Source: Methylophilus sp. QUAN (GTDB lineage: Bacteria > Pseudomonadota > Gammaproteobacteria > Burkholderiales > Methylophilaceae). From it: DNA of 64,000 bases. A model generated the notes under the pieces. It was not told where the DNA came from. It made no database searches and saw only the letters and a list, made by a program, of their open reading frames with translations. The stretch is taken from assembly GCF_015354445.1 (NCBI RefSeq), contig NZ_JADKYT010000001.1, forward strand, positions 372,001 to 436,000, in the 5' to 3' direction. The translations under genes were made by a program, and so were the position numbers. Each line of letters begins with the position of its first letter. The stretch's first letter is position 1. Shown here in pieces: positions 1 through 7,371 of this stretch.

Positions 1-113
1 CCATTACACTCGTTCAGCGTCTGTAGAGGACGTCAATCTGCCTCATTTATGTGTGTTTGTCTTTGAAAGTATTGCTGGCTGTCCGCGGGTGGATGCCAGC
101 GCATCGCTAATTT

Positions 114-1691
114 ATGTCCAACGAATTCTATTTCAATCTGATTTTATTTTTTCTGGTAGCGATTATTGCGCTGGAAGTCTTGGCAAAGAAATTACGCTGG
201 CCACCTGCTGTAGCGCAACTCATCGGCGGGGCGCTGATCGCCTTTATTCCGGGCTTGCCTGCGTTTGAAATTGATCCGGCTCTAGTGTTGGTGGTGTTTT
301 TGCCGCCCTTGCTGATGGCGGGCGCTTATTTCACGGTCTGGCATGAATTCAGGCGACACCTGGTGGGCATTTTGCTCCTAGCGGTAGGCGCGGTGTTATT
401 TACCACCCTGGTGGTCGGGTTGGCGCTGCATAGCCTGACCCCGGCGCTGCCGTGGGCGGCCTGTTTTGCCTTAGGCGCCATTGTGTCGCCGCCGGATGCC
501 ATCGCCGCCAAGGCGGTGTTGCAACGGGTGGCATTGCCGCGCAAATTGCTGGTGTTGCTGGAGGGCGAAAGCCTGCTCAATGATGCCACCGGACTGGTGT
601 TGTACAAGTTTTCGATTGTGGCCATGCTCACCGGCGTGTTTTCCATGACTGGCGCGATTGAAGAATTCGCCTGGCTCAGCGTGGGTGGCATCTTGCTCGG
701 TGGCGCGTTTGGTTATCTGGTGTATAAAACCTTGCGCTATCTGCACGACACCGAGCTGATGATTCTCGCCTCTGCCTTGCCGGGCTGGATTTGCTATGTG
801 GTCGGCGAACATATTGGCGTGTCAGGCGTGATCGCTACCGTCACTTACGGCATGATGCTGGGTTGGCACCAGCACGAAATCATGACCGCCACTGCCAGAC
901 GTCGTGGTGCTGCTTTTTGGGAAATCATGATTTTTGTCTTTGAGTCGCTGGTGTTTATCCTGATTGGTCTCTCGTTACGTGGCGTGTGGGATCGCATTGC
1001 CGAAGGCAGCAAATCAATCGCCGATTACAGCATGGAAGTGTTGCTGGTATTGGCGGTGGTGATTGTGTCACGCTTTGTCTGGGTGTTTGCCGTTGATGGC
1101 CTGGCTAGGTTGTTCAGCAAGCGTGCCTCACAGGCGCAAAGTAGCTGGCGCGAATCGTTTGTCACCAGTTGGGCTGGCATGCGTGGCGTGGTCACATTGG
1201 CGGCGGCGCTGGCCGTGCCTGCCGAAGTGCCGGGGCGGGACCTGATGCTGCTATGTGCGTTTGCCGTCATTCTAGTGACGGTGTTGTTTCAGGGGACGAC
1301 CATCGGCTGGATCATCCGCGTGCTCAAATTAAAAGCCACGGCACATGAACGGGTTTATTTAAATGAGCCACAAACCTGGGCGCGCATAGAGCAGGCGCAG
1401 TATGCAGTGGTGAACAAGCTGGCTTACGACGAGCAAGGTGTGCTGAAACACCCGCGTTTGCTGGAACAATATGGCTATCGCCAGAGCTTGTCGGACAAGC
1501 ATAAAAATGACGCCATGTTGCCGGACGATATCCGTAAAGCCCATTTTAATGTGGTGCTGGCCGCGGTGGCTGCTGGGCGCGAGGAGCTGCTTAAACTGCA
1601 TCGCTCCGGCCAGATTCATGATGAGTTGCTGCATATGATGGAGCGCGATCTGGATATCCAGGAAATTGCCGCGCTGCATAGCCGTGGTTAG
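114..1691 (+). CDS. Na+/H+ antiporter, CPA1 family
   Basis: A 525-residue polytopic inner-membrane protein that should exchange Na+ (or K+) for protons. About twelve hydrophobic segments fill residues 1-400. The CPA1 core motif GESLLNDATGL, with its Asn-Asp pair, lies near residue 150 and is preceded by GAIVSPPDA. A hydrophilic cytoplasmic tail of about 120 residues follows the last membrane segment. The ATG at 114 is the first start that gives a hydrophobic N-terminus. The ribosome site is weak. Ion specificity cannot be read from the sequence. The next gene lies convergent, only 11 bp away. Confidence 0.88.
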   Translation: MSNEFYFNLILFFLVAIIALEVLAKKLRWPPAVAQLIGGALIAFIPGLPAFEIDPALVLVVFLPPLLMAGAYFTVWHEFRRHLVGILLLAVGAVLFTTLVVGLALHSLTPALPWAACFALGAIVSPPDAIAAKAVLQRVALPRKLLVLLEGESLLNDATGLVLYKFSIVAMLTGVFSMTGAIEEFAWLSVGGILLGGAFGYLVYKTLRYLHDTELMILASALPGWICYVVGEHIGVSGVIATVTYGMMLGWHQHEIMTATARRRGAAFWEIMIFVFESLVFILIGLSLRGVWDRIAEGSKSIADYSMEVLLVLAVVIVSRFVWVFAVDGLARLFSKRASQAQSSWRESFVTSWAGMRGVVTLAAALAVPAEVPGRDLMLLCAFAVILVTVLFQGTTIGWIIRVLKLKATAHERVYLNEPQTWARIEQAQYAVVNKLAYDEQGVLKHPRLLEQYGYRQSLSDKHKNDAMLPDDIRKAHFNVVLAAVAAGREELLKLHRSGQIHDELLHMMERDLDIQEIAALHSRG

Positions 1692-1702
1692 TGCATGGCC
1701 GC

Positions 1703-2497
1703 TTATTTCGCTGGCAGGTTTTGATAGTAGGCTGACGGACTGAGGCCGAAGTGCTTTTTAAATACGGCTGAGAAAGCACTTTGGCTCTGGTAGCCTACAG
1801 ACAGCGCCACATGCAGTAGTTTGTGTCCTTGGGCAATGGCTTCCACCGCTTTAAGCATACGTGCCTGTTCACGCCATTGGCCAAAGGTGATGCCCGTCTC
1901 CTGCTTGAAATGCCGGTGCAGCGATTTGTCGCTAATGCCCAGCTGCAACGCCCACGCCTGCGAGGGTCTGGCATCATCCAGTTGTTGCGTCATTTGCTCA
2001 CACACTTGCTTTAGTCGCGGCGAACTGGGCCAGGGCAAATGAAAAGGCAGGGCCGGGTATAACTGGATTTCATCCAGAATCAGTTGTGCGATCCTGGCCT
2101 CGCGCGAATCCTGGGCATAACTTAAACCGGCCTGGGCAATTTCCACAATCAGTGCTTTCATCAGTGGCTGGATATCCAGCACACAAGTGCTAGTGGGCAA
2201 GCCTGCCGCTGCATCCGCATCAATAAACAGTGTATGCATGCTGACGTCACCATGCATTTTCACTGAGTGCAACTCGCCTTGTTTGATCCATACCCCGCGT
2301 GTAGGCGGTACAATCCAGCGGCCATGGTCAGCATCTATCGCCATCACCCCGCGAATGGCGTACAGCAATTGCGCACGGCAATGGCTGTGGGGCGGAATCA
2401 GCCAGCCATTGGCGTAATCAGCACGCATGCCTGTGACCGGCATGGTTGCCAGTTCGTAGGGTTTATGTTGATCGTGTGCTGGTGTCAGTAAGTCCAT
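1703..2497 (-). CDS. AraC-family transcriptional regulator
   Basis: 264 residues. The N-terminal half is a cupin-like sensing domain (PPHSHCRAQLLYAIRG, with metal/ligand-type histidines). The C-terminal 100 residues hold two helix-turn-helix motifs, ending in the classic second HTH (VALSVGYQSQSAFSAVFKKHFG...SPSAYY). The frame stays open far upstream, but I chose the ATG that begins MDLLTPAHD because the extension would overlap the divergent transporter gene and is not protein-like. It is divergent from the EamA exporter with about 87 bp between starts, so it probably controls that exporter (inference). Confidence 0.85.
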   Translation of the reverse strand: MDLLTPAHDQHKPYELATMPVTGMRADYANGWLIPPHSHCRAQLLYAIRGVMAIDADHGRWIVPPTRGVWIKQGELHSVKMHGDVSMHTLFIDADAAAGLPTSTCVLDIQPLMKALIVEIAQAGLSYAQDSREARIAQLILDEIQLYPALPFHLPWPSSPRLKQVCEQMTQQLDDARPSQAWALQLGISDKSLHRHFKQETGITFGQWREQARMLKAVEAIAQGHKLLHVALSVGYQSQSAFSAVFKKHFGLSPSAYYQNLPAK

Positions 2498-2584
2498 TTT
2501 TAGATAAAGATTGACTGATTGTCGAGAGATGGTGATGGTTTTGCACTTTACCATGTTCATTTTCAACGTGACAGGAAGATGTGC

Positions 2585-3472
2585 ATGAAGGGGATTGCTT
2601 TTCCATTGCTGGCTATCATGATGTGGTCGGGGAATGTCCTGGTTTCCAAGTTGGCTGCCGGATTGATCCAGCCGCTGGCGATGACATTTTGCCGTTTGCT
2701 GGTTGCCCTGGCCGTGATGGCGACATTTATACTGCCATCCATCTGGCGCGATCGGGCGGTGATTATTCAAGTCTTGCCCAAGCTGGCCGTGCTGGGTTTT
2801 CTCAGTATGGCGTTGTATCAGTGTTTGTCTTATCAGGCGGCATCGACAACCACGGCAAATCATATGGCGGTGATGACGGCGCTGAACCCTTTGCTGACGA
2901 TGCTGGTAAGTGCTTGCTTGCTGGGTGAGGTCCTGACCTTGGGCATGGTCATGGGCGGTTTGACCGCCTTGCTGGGGATTATCGTTCTGGTGGCGCATGG
3001 CAACCTGATGTCACTGGTGCAGGAGGGGGCACCTGAAGGGGATGTACTGATGTTGGTGGCCTCCGGGGTATATGCGTTTTATAGTGTGCTGATCCGTAAA
3101 TGGTCGCTGCCACTGACCGTGTGGCAATCGACATTCATGCAGGCAGTGAGCGCCTGTATATGTATATGTATGGGGTTTGCATTGCTATTTACCCGGCCTG
3201 CTATCAGTATCACTTCGCAAACGTTGCCACTGATTTTGTATGCTGGTGTACTAGCATCGGTACTCTTGCCTTATTTCTGGATTAAGGGTGTGCTCTTGAT
3301 AGGCCCGGCGCGCTGCAGCCTGTTTATGAATGTGTTACCGGTCTTGACGGCCATTCTGTCCAGCGTCTGGTTACAGGCACCAGTAGATGCTTATTTTGTG
3401 GCCGGCACCAGCTTGGCATTGGGCGGGGTCATGTTGGCGCAAGTGCTGCAACGCCCGCTGCGGCAGCGGTAA
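2585..3472 (+). CDS. EamA/DMT-family transporter
   Basis: 295 residues with ten predicted membrane segments arranged as two EamA repeats, typical of drug/metabolite exporters of the inner membrane. I chose the ATG beginning MKGIAFPL because AGGAAG lies six bases upstream. An ATG two codons earlier touches the ribosome site. It is divergent from an AraC-type regulator, a common arrangement for efflux of an amino acid or similar metabolite sensed by the regulator. The substrate is unknown. Confidence 0.82.
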   Translation: MKGIAFPLLAIMMWSGNVLVSKLAAGLIQPLAMTFCRLLVALAVMATFILPSIWRDRAVIIQVLPKLAVLGFLSMALYQCLSYQAASTTTANHMAVMTALNPLLTMLVSACLLGEVLTLGMVMGGLTALLGIIVLVAHGNLMSLVQEGAPEGDVLMLVASGVYAFYSVLIRKWSLPLTVWQSTFMQAVSACICICMGFALLFTRPAISITSQTLPLILYAGVLASVLLPYFWIKGVLLIGPARCSLFMNVLPVLTAILSSVWLQAPVDAYFVAGTSLALGGVMLAQVLQRPLRQR

Positions 3473-3498
3473 ACACAGGGGGTGGTACTTGTGTGCTG

Positions 3499-3524
3499 TC
3501 CACATTTTTTGTGGATAACTTTTT
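3499..3524 (+). terminator. Weak hairpin after the EamA gene
   Basis: TCCACA and TGTGGA form a six-base stem around a five-T loop, followed by TAACTTTTT. It may end transcription of the exporter gene. The right arm also reads as a perfect DnaA-box (TGTGGATAA), which could be coincidence. Confidence 0.3.
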
Positions 3525-3702
3525 GGTTGTGTTGTGGGTGAGTGCTGTAACCCTATGATTTAATGATTAAAAGCAGTGGTGATTAAAATCTGCACGCAAA
3601 AAATAAATAGCAAAAAACCTTGCTGGACGCTATTTTTTGTGTATTGCCAGCCCGCAGTCGGCGGCGTAGCATAGGCTGATCACTGTTGCAAATCAGGAGG
3701 CC

Positions 3703-3927
3703 ATGATGAAACGTCTGTTTTATATCGATTATCCGCAAGAGCATTTTGAAGGCCAGGCGCATCGTTATCGTTGTGTGTTTTGCAAGCAGGAAACCACGCA
3801 GATCAACGGCCGTCTCGAAGGGCATTTGCCCAGTTGTGAATACCGCGTGACGCTGGAAAATGCAGGCTTTGAATGTAACCGCAACTCGCCCACGCCGCAT
3901 GAAGATATGGCAGATGAAGTTGATTAG
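3703..3927 (+). CDS. Small C2HC zinc-finger-like protein, unknown function
   Basis: 74 residues, preceded by a strong AGGAGG. I do not recognise a named family. Cysteines 24 and 27 (RCVFC), His41 and Cys45 (HLPSC) form a C-x2-C-x13-H-x3-C pattern that could bind one zinc ion. Cys58 is extra. The acidic tail (HEDMADEVD) and the lack of any signal peptide suggest a cytoplasmic protein. It lies 38 bp before the sulfur cluster, so a thiol- or metal-related role is possible, but this is only position. A second ATG one codon in is an equally good start. Confidence 0.65.
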   Translation: MMKRLFYIDYPQEHFEGQAHRYRCVFCKQETTQINGRLEGHLPSCEYRVTLENAGFECNRNSPTPHEDMADEVD

Positions 3928-3965
3928 CCAGCTTTTGACATTTAACCATTCATACTGAGTCCCGC

Positions 3966-4391
3966 ATGACCACGTTTACCCCTTTGTCATCGCTGATCGG
4001 CGGCTTGCTGATTGGTTTTTCTACCTTGTTGCTCATCCGTTGGCTGGGCCAGATTGCCGGTATCAGCAGTATTGTGGGCCAGTTATGGACCGCAACTGCT
4101 GGTGACCGCGGCTGGCGCTTTGCTTTTGTGGCTGGCCTGATGATGGCACCGCTACTGTATGCGCTGGTGACACCTTTGCCTGCCATGCAGATTGTCACCA
4201 GTACGCCCGGACTGATTGTCTCTGGTTTGCTGGTGGGGTTTGGTACGCGACTGGGGTCAGGTTGCACCAGTGGTCATGGCGTATGCGGCTTGTCGCGCTT
4301 ATCGTTACGCTCGCTGGTAGCGACGCTGATGTTTATGCTGACAGCGATGCTGATGGTTTGGCTGGTGCGCCATGTGCTGGTGGCGGGCTAG
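3966..4391 (+). CDS. YeeE/YedE family protein, N-terminal-type half (PmpA-like)
   Basis: 141-residue membrane protein with about four segments. It carries the family's GSGCTSGHGVCGLSRLS motif (two cysteines) near residue 100. Full-length YeeE/YedE (TsuA) proteins import thiosulfate through a chain of cysteines. Here the family is split into two half-size proteins, this one and the next gene, which should form a two-chain transporter for a sulfur compound (inference from family). The next gene begins eight bases after this stop, indicating co-translation. Confidence 0.8.
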   Translation: MTTFTPLSSLIGGLLIGFSTLLLIRWLGQIAGISSIVGQLWTATAGDRGWRFAFVAGLMMAPLLYALVTPLPAMQIVTSTPGLIVSGLLVGFGTRLGSGCTSGHGVCGLSRLSLRSLVATLMFMLTAMLMVWLVRHVLVAG

Positions 4392-4398
4392 GGGGCAC

Positions 4399-4821
4399 AT
4401 GATGGTCATTGTGATGGCATGGTTGGCTGGTGTGGTGTTTGGGCTGGGCTTGATTGTGGGCGGGATGACCAATCCTGCCAAGGTCCTCGCGTTTCTGGAT
4501 ATTAGTGGTGATTGGGATCCCTCACTGGCGTTTGTCATGATGGGCGCGATTGCTGTTGGATTTTTTGCGTTTAAAGCGGCGGCTAAACAATCGCGCAGCT
4601 TATTGGGGTTGCCGATGCAGTTACCTGCCATGAAACAGGTGGATCGCAAGTTGGTCATAGGCGCACTACTGTTTGGTGCCGGCTGGGGCCTGGCTGGCTT
4701 TTGCCCTGGTCCGGCGGTCGCCTCGCTCTTGGTTGGCGGTTCTGCCGTGTGGATATTTGTCGCCAGCATGTTGGTGGGCATGGCGCTACATACGCTGGCC
4801 GTGCGCCGCGGCTGGCTTTAA
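4399..4821 (+). CDS. YeeE/YedE family protein, C-terminal-type half (PmpB-like, DUF6691)
   Basis: About 140 residues, four membrane segments. It carries GGMTNPAKVLAFLDI near the N-terminus and GFCPGPAVASL, with the conserved cysteine, near residue 100. It is the partner half of the preceding gene. Two adjacent ATGs (4399, 4402) are possible. The purine-rich AGGGGG next to the upstream stop favours either of these over the ATG at 4372, which lies inside the upstream gene. It is followed by a persulfide dioxygenase, the arrangement seen in BigR-type sulfide-detoxification operons, although no ArsR-type BigR is present here. Confidence 0.8.
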   Translation: MMVIVMAWLAGVVFGLGLIVGGMTNPAKVLAFLDISGDWDPSLAFVMMGAIAVGFFAFKAAAKQSRSLLGLPMQLPAMKQVDRKLVIGALLFGAGWGLAGFCPGPAVASLLVGGSAVWIFVASMLVGMALHTLAVRRGWL

Positions 4822-4870
4822 TCACTCGCTTTTCACCGTCTCTCATAAAACTCTCCTGAGGCACTGACGC

Positions 4871-5575
4871 ATGATTTTCCAACAGTTTTTTGAGGCAGAG
4901 AGTTGCACGTATACCTATCTGCTCGGGTGTGAGCAAAGCAAACAGGCGGTGTTGATCGACCCGGTGGAAAGTGAGGTTGCGCGCTATATTGAAACCTTGA
5001 ATAGCCTGGGGCTCACGCTGGCCTATACGCTGGAAACCCATGTGCACGCTGATCATGTGACTGCAGCGGATGCACTACGCCAGCGATTGGGTAGCCAAAG
5101 TGTTGTCCACCGTGATGCGGGGGTGCTTTGCGGTGACCTGCTGGTGACCGATGGCATGCATTTGGGCGTGGGGTCACTGAATATCGAGGTGCGCTACACA
5201 CCTGGCCATACCAACGGTTGTGTGAGCTACTACCTGGGTGACCGTATTTTTACCGGTGATGCTTTGCTGATTAATGGCTGTGGCCGGACTGACTTTCAGC
5301 AGGGGGATGCCGGTCAGCTATACGACAGTGTACATCGTCAAATTTTCAGTCTGCCGGATGCCACCCTGGTCTACCCCGGCCATGATTATCATGGCCAAAC
5401 GGTATCGACGGTCGGTAAAGAAAAGCAGTATAACTCGCGCCTGGGTGGCCAAATTTCGCGTGCCGCGTTTGTACAGCTCATGGCTAACCTCAAGCTGGCA
5501 ACGCCAAAACAAATGGCGGTGGCACTGCCAGCCAATCAGTCCTGCGGCAGGCAAGTGATTAATCAATCGTCATGA
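4871..5575 (+). CDS. MBL-fold persulfide dioxygenase (ETHE1/Blh type)
   Basis: 234 residues. A metallo-beta-lactamase fold with THVHADH (His57, His59, Asp61, His62), His113 in TPGHTNG, Asp130 in FTGDALL and His171 in YPGHDYH. The ETHE1-type GRTDFQQGD stretch at 138-146 marks the persulfide dioxygenase branch, in which one iron is held by His57, His113 and Asp130. It would oxidise glutathione persulfide to sulfite in the cytoplasm. There is no C-terminal rhodanese domain. Position after the two YeeE halves points to handling of imported or endogenous sulfane sulfur. Confidence 0.83.
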   Translation: MIFQQFFEAESCTYTYLLGCEQSKQAVLIDPVESEVARYIETLNSLGLTLAYTLETHVHADHVTAADALRQRLGSQSVVHRDAGVLCGDLLVTDGMHLGVGSLNIEVRYTPGHTNGCVSYYLGDRIFTGDALLINGCGRTDFQQGDAGQLYDSVHRQIFSLPDATLVYPGHDYHGQTVSTVGKEKQYNSRLGGQISRAAFVQLMANLKLATPKQMAVALPANQSCGRQVINQSS

Positions 5576-5615
5576 TGTTTTGGCGATAGACAGACAATCC
5601 ATCGCGATTAAAACA

Positions 5616-6623
5616 TTAAATTTGCAGACAGATTTTGCCAAAGTGCTGGTTAGTTTCCTGGTATTGAAACGCCTGCACGATTTCCTCTATAGCAAATACT
5701 TTATCTACCACAGGCTGCATGCCGTTAGCATCAATCGCTTTGATCATGGCCTGTTGCTGCGCACGATTGCCGACCAGCACACCTTGCAGGCGTAATTGCT
5801 TGATAAGTGCGGTCACCAGCGGAAAATCGCCTGCCAGGCCAGTCAATATGCCGATGACCGACACATGGCCACCGACGCGGGCCGCAAGCATGGATTGTTC
5901 CAGTGTTGCCGGACCACCCACTTCGACGATATGGTCGACGCCGCGACCGCCCGATATTTCACGCGCCAGTGTGCCCCATTGCGGCGTGCTTTTGTAATTA
6001 ATCAGGTGGTCTGCGCCCAGGGCGTTGAGTTTCTCCAGTTTGGCGTCGCTGGACGACGTGGCAATCACGGTGGCACCAGCCAGTTTGGCAAATTGCAGCG
6101 CAAAAATAGACACGCCGCCTGTGCCTTGCACGAGTACGGTATCGCCCGGTTTCAGGTGGTCATCTGCCATCAGGGCCCGCCATGCGGTAAGGGCCGCAGT
6201 CGTCAGGGTGGAGGATGCCAGATGGCTCCAGCCTTTGGGGGCTAGGGTAAAGGATGCTACCGATGTGGTGACCAGCTCGCGGGCGTAACCATCAATGCCA
6301 TCACCCGGCACGGTGGCAAAGCCTTCAACCAGTGGCTCACCTGATTGCCAGGTGGGAAAGAAGGTGCTGACTACAGCATCTCCTATTTTAAATTCAGTGA
6401 CGTCTGCGCCTACGGCAATCACTTCCCCGGCGCCGTCGGCCATCGGAATGCGTGGCTCAGTCGGCCCCCACATGCCACTAACCACGGCAAAATCATGATA
6501 GTTCAGCGAGTTGGCATGTAGCCTGACCGTGATCTCGCCTGCTTTGGGGGCGGCCGCTTCACAGTTGCCTATAGTCACGTTTTGGTAGCCGCCGCCGGGT
6601 TGCACAATGATGGCTTTGCTCAT
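5616..6623 (-). CDS. Zinc-independent MDR-family NAD(P)H:quinone oxidoreductase-like protein
   Basis: 335 residues of the medium-chain dehydrogenase/reductase superfamily. The N-terminal GroES-like domain has NSLNYHDF where zinc enzymes have a cysteine ligand, so catalytic zinc is probably absent. A Rossmann motif (QGTGGVSIFALQFAK) sits near residue 170. I start at MSKAII because GAGGAG lies seven bases upstream. The native substrate cannot be told: quinones, enones or alcohols are all possible. A 15-bp palindrome lies in its leader. It is divergent from the molybdenum hydroxylase operon. Confidence 0.82.
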   Translation of the reverse strand: MSKAIIVQPGGGYQNVTIGNCEAAAPKAGEITVRLHANSLNYHDFAVVSGMWGPTEPRIPMADGAGEVIAVGADVTEFKIGDAVVSTFFPTWQSGEPLVEGFATVPGDGIDGYARELVTTSVASFTLAPKGWSHLASSTLTTAALTAWRALMADDHLKPGDTVLVQGTGGVSIFALQFAKLAGATVIATSSSDAKLEKLNALGADHLINYKSTPQWGTLAREISGGRGVDHIVEVGGPATLEQSMLAARVGGHVSVIGILTGLAGDFPLVTALIKQLRLQGVLVGNRAQQQAMIKAIDANGMQPVVDKVFAIEEIVQAFQYQETNQHFGKICLQI

Positions 6624-6644
6624 TGTTGGTCTCCTCAATGAATG

Positions 6645-6659
6645 TGATGATTATCATCA
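6645..6659. promoter_or_regulatory. Operator-like palindrome in the MDR gene leader
   Basis: TGATGAT-T-ATCATCA is a perfect inverted repeat with one central base, 22 bp upstream of the MDR oxidoreductase start. It resembles a binding site for a dimeric repressor. No regulator gene is adjacent. Confidence 0.4.
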
Positions 6660-6758
6660 TCGGATGCGTGTGATAGTTGGATTGTGCCGTGTTGTGATGA
6701 CGATGTAAATTCTCAGCCCCTTCGTTATATACAGCCTTATATAGCGTGCCTGTAGATA

Positions 6759-6779
6759 AAATTTAACATCGTTAAATTT
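6759..6779. promoter_or_regulatory. Operator-like palindrome between MDR gene and iorAB
   Basis: AAATTTAAC-ATC-GTTAAATTT, a perfect nine-base inverted repeat with a three-base spacer in the divergent intergenic region. It could serve either direction. The sequence is AT-rich but the symmetry is exact. Confidence 0.4.
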
Positions 6780-6807
6780 CCTGTTTTATCGTGCATGAAA
6801 CACACAT

Positions 6808-6825
6808 ACATACAGATGTGTATGT
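6808..6825. promoter_or_regulatory. Second inverted repeat upstream of iorAB
   Basis: ACATACA-GATG-TGTATGT, a seven-base inverted repeat 80 bp before the iorA-like start and just upstream of an AT-rich stretch that could hold a -10 element. It may be the operator of the molybdenum hydroxylase operon. Confidence 0.35.
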
Positions 6826-6904
6826 TAGTATATTTTTCATCATAGCCAACGTTCAGATTGGTTTAGCCCCCAGGCACAACAGATATTCACAAGGAACCTA
6901 CCCG

Positions 6905-7360
6905 ATGAAACTAATGATTAATGGCAAAGAAACCGAGTTAAATGTCAGTGAAGACATGCCTATTTTGTGGGCGATTCGCGACGTGGCTGGCATGACTGGC
7001 ACCAAGTTTGGCTGTGGCATGGCGCAGTGCGGTGCCTGTACCGTGCATCTGGATGGCCAGGCCATCCGTTCATGCGTGACGCCGGTGAGTGCTGCAGTGG
7101 GTAAAAAGATCACCACGATTGAAGCCATGCAGGAAGACAAAGTCGGGCAAGCCGTGCAGGCTGCCTGGCAGCAGATTGATGTGGTGCAATGTGGCTACTG
7201 CCAGTCTGGCCAGATCATGTCTGCCACCTCATTACTCAAACAAAATCCCAAGCCCAGCGATGCCGATATCGACGCCGCCATGAGTGGCAATATCTGCCGT
7301 TGCGGGACTTATCAACGTATCCGCACAGCGATTCACGAAGCTGCTGCCAAACTGGCTTAA
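6905..7360 (+). CDS. (2Fe-2S) subunit of a xanthine-oxidase-family molybdenum hydroxylase (IorA-like)
   Basis: 151 residues. A plant-type ferredoxin cluster is bound by Cys37, Cys42, Cys45 and Cys57. A second cluster is bound by Cys96, Cys99, Cys131 and Cys133 (CGYC...CRCG). This is the small subunit of two-subunit hydroxylases such as isoquinoline 1-oxidoreductase, passing electrons from the molybdenum centre. The start is the ATG after AAGGAACC; the frame extends upstream without protein-like sequence. The large subunit begins 11 bp downstream. The substrate is unknown. Confidence 0.88.
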   Translation: MKLMINGKETELNVSEDMPILWAIRDVAGMTGTKFGCGMAQCGACTVHLDGQAIRSCVTPVSAAVGKKITTIEAMQEDKVGQAVQAAWQQIDVVQCGYCQSGQIMSATSLLKQNPKPSDADIDAAMSGNICRCGTYQRIRTAIHEAAAKLA

Positions 7361-7371
7361 GGAGAGACACC

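Noticed and set aside
1-113. Possible end of an upstream gene
   Set aside because: No frame continues into the antiporter region as a recognisable protein, so I treat it as leader sequence.
2498-2998. N-terminal extension of the AraC regulator to 431 residues
   Set aside because: The extra residues are His/Gln-rich out-of-frame translation of the divergent EamA gene and include no domain.
3510-3518. Perfect DnaA box (TGTGGATAA)
   Set aside because: A single box without a cluster, AT-rich unwinding region or dnaA/dnaN/gidA neighbours does not make an origin. It is part of a hairpin after the exporter gene.
3595-3640. AT-rich inverted repeat before the small zinc-finger-like gene
   Set aside because: Arms are mostly A/T with gaps and no clear transcript to end. 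Too weak to call a terminator or operator.
7189-7371. Upstream extension of the IorB-like protein
   Set aside because: It overlaps iorA and would bury the twin-arginine signal inside the protein. The ATG at 7372 has a strong ribosome site.
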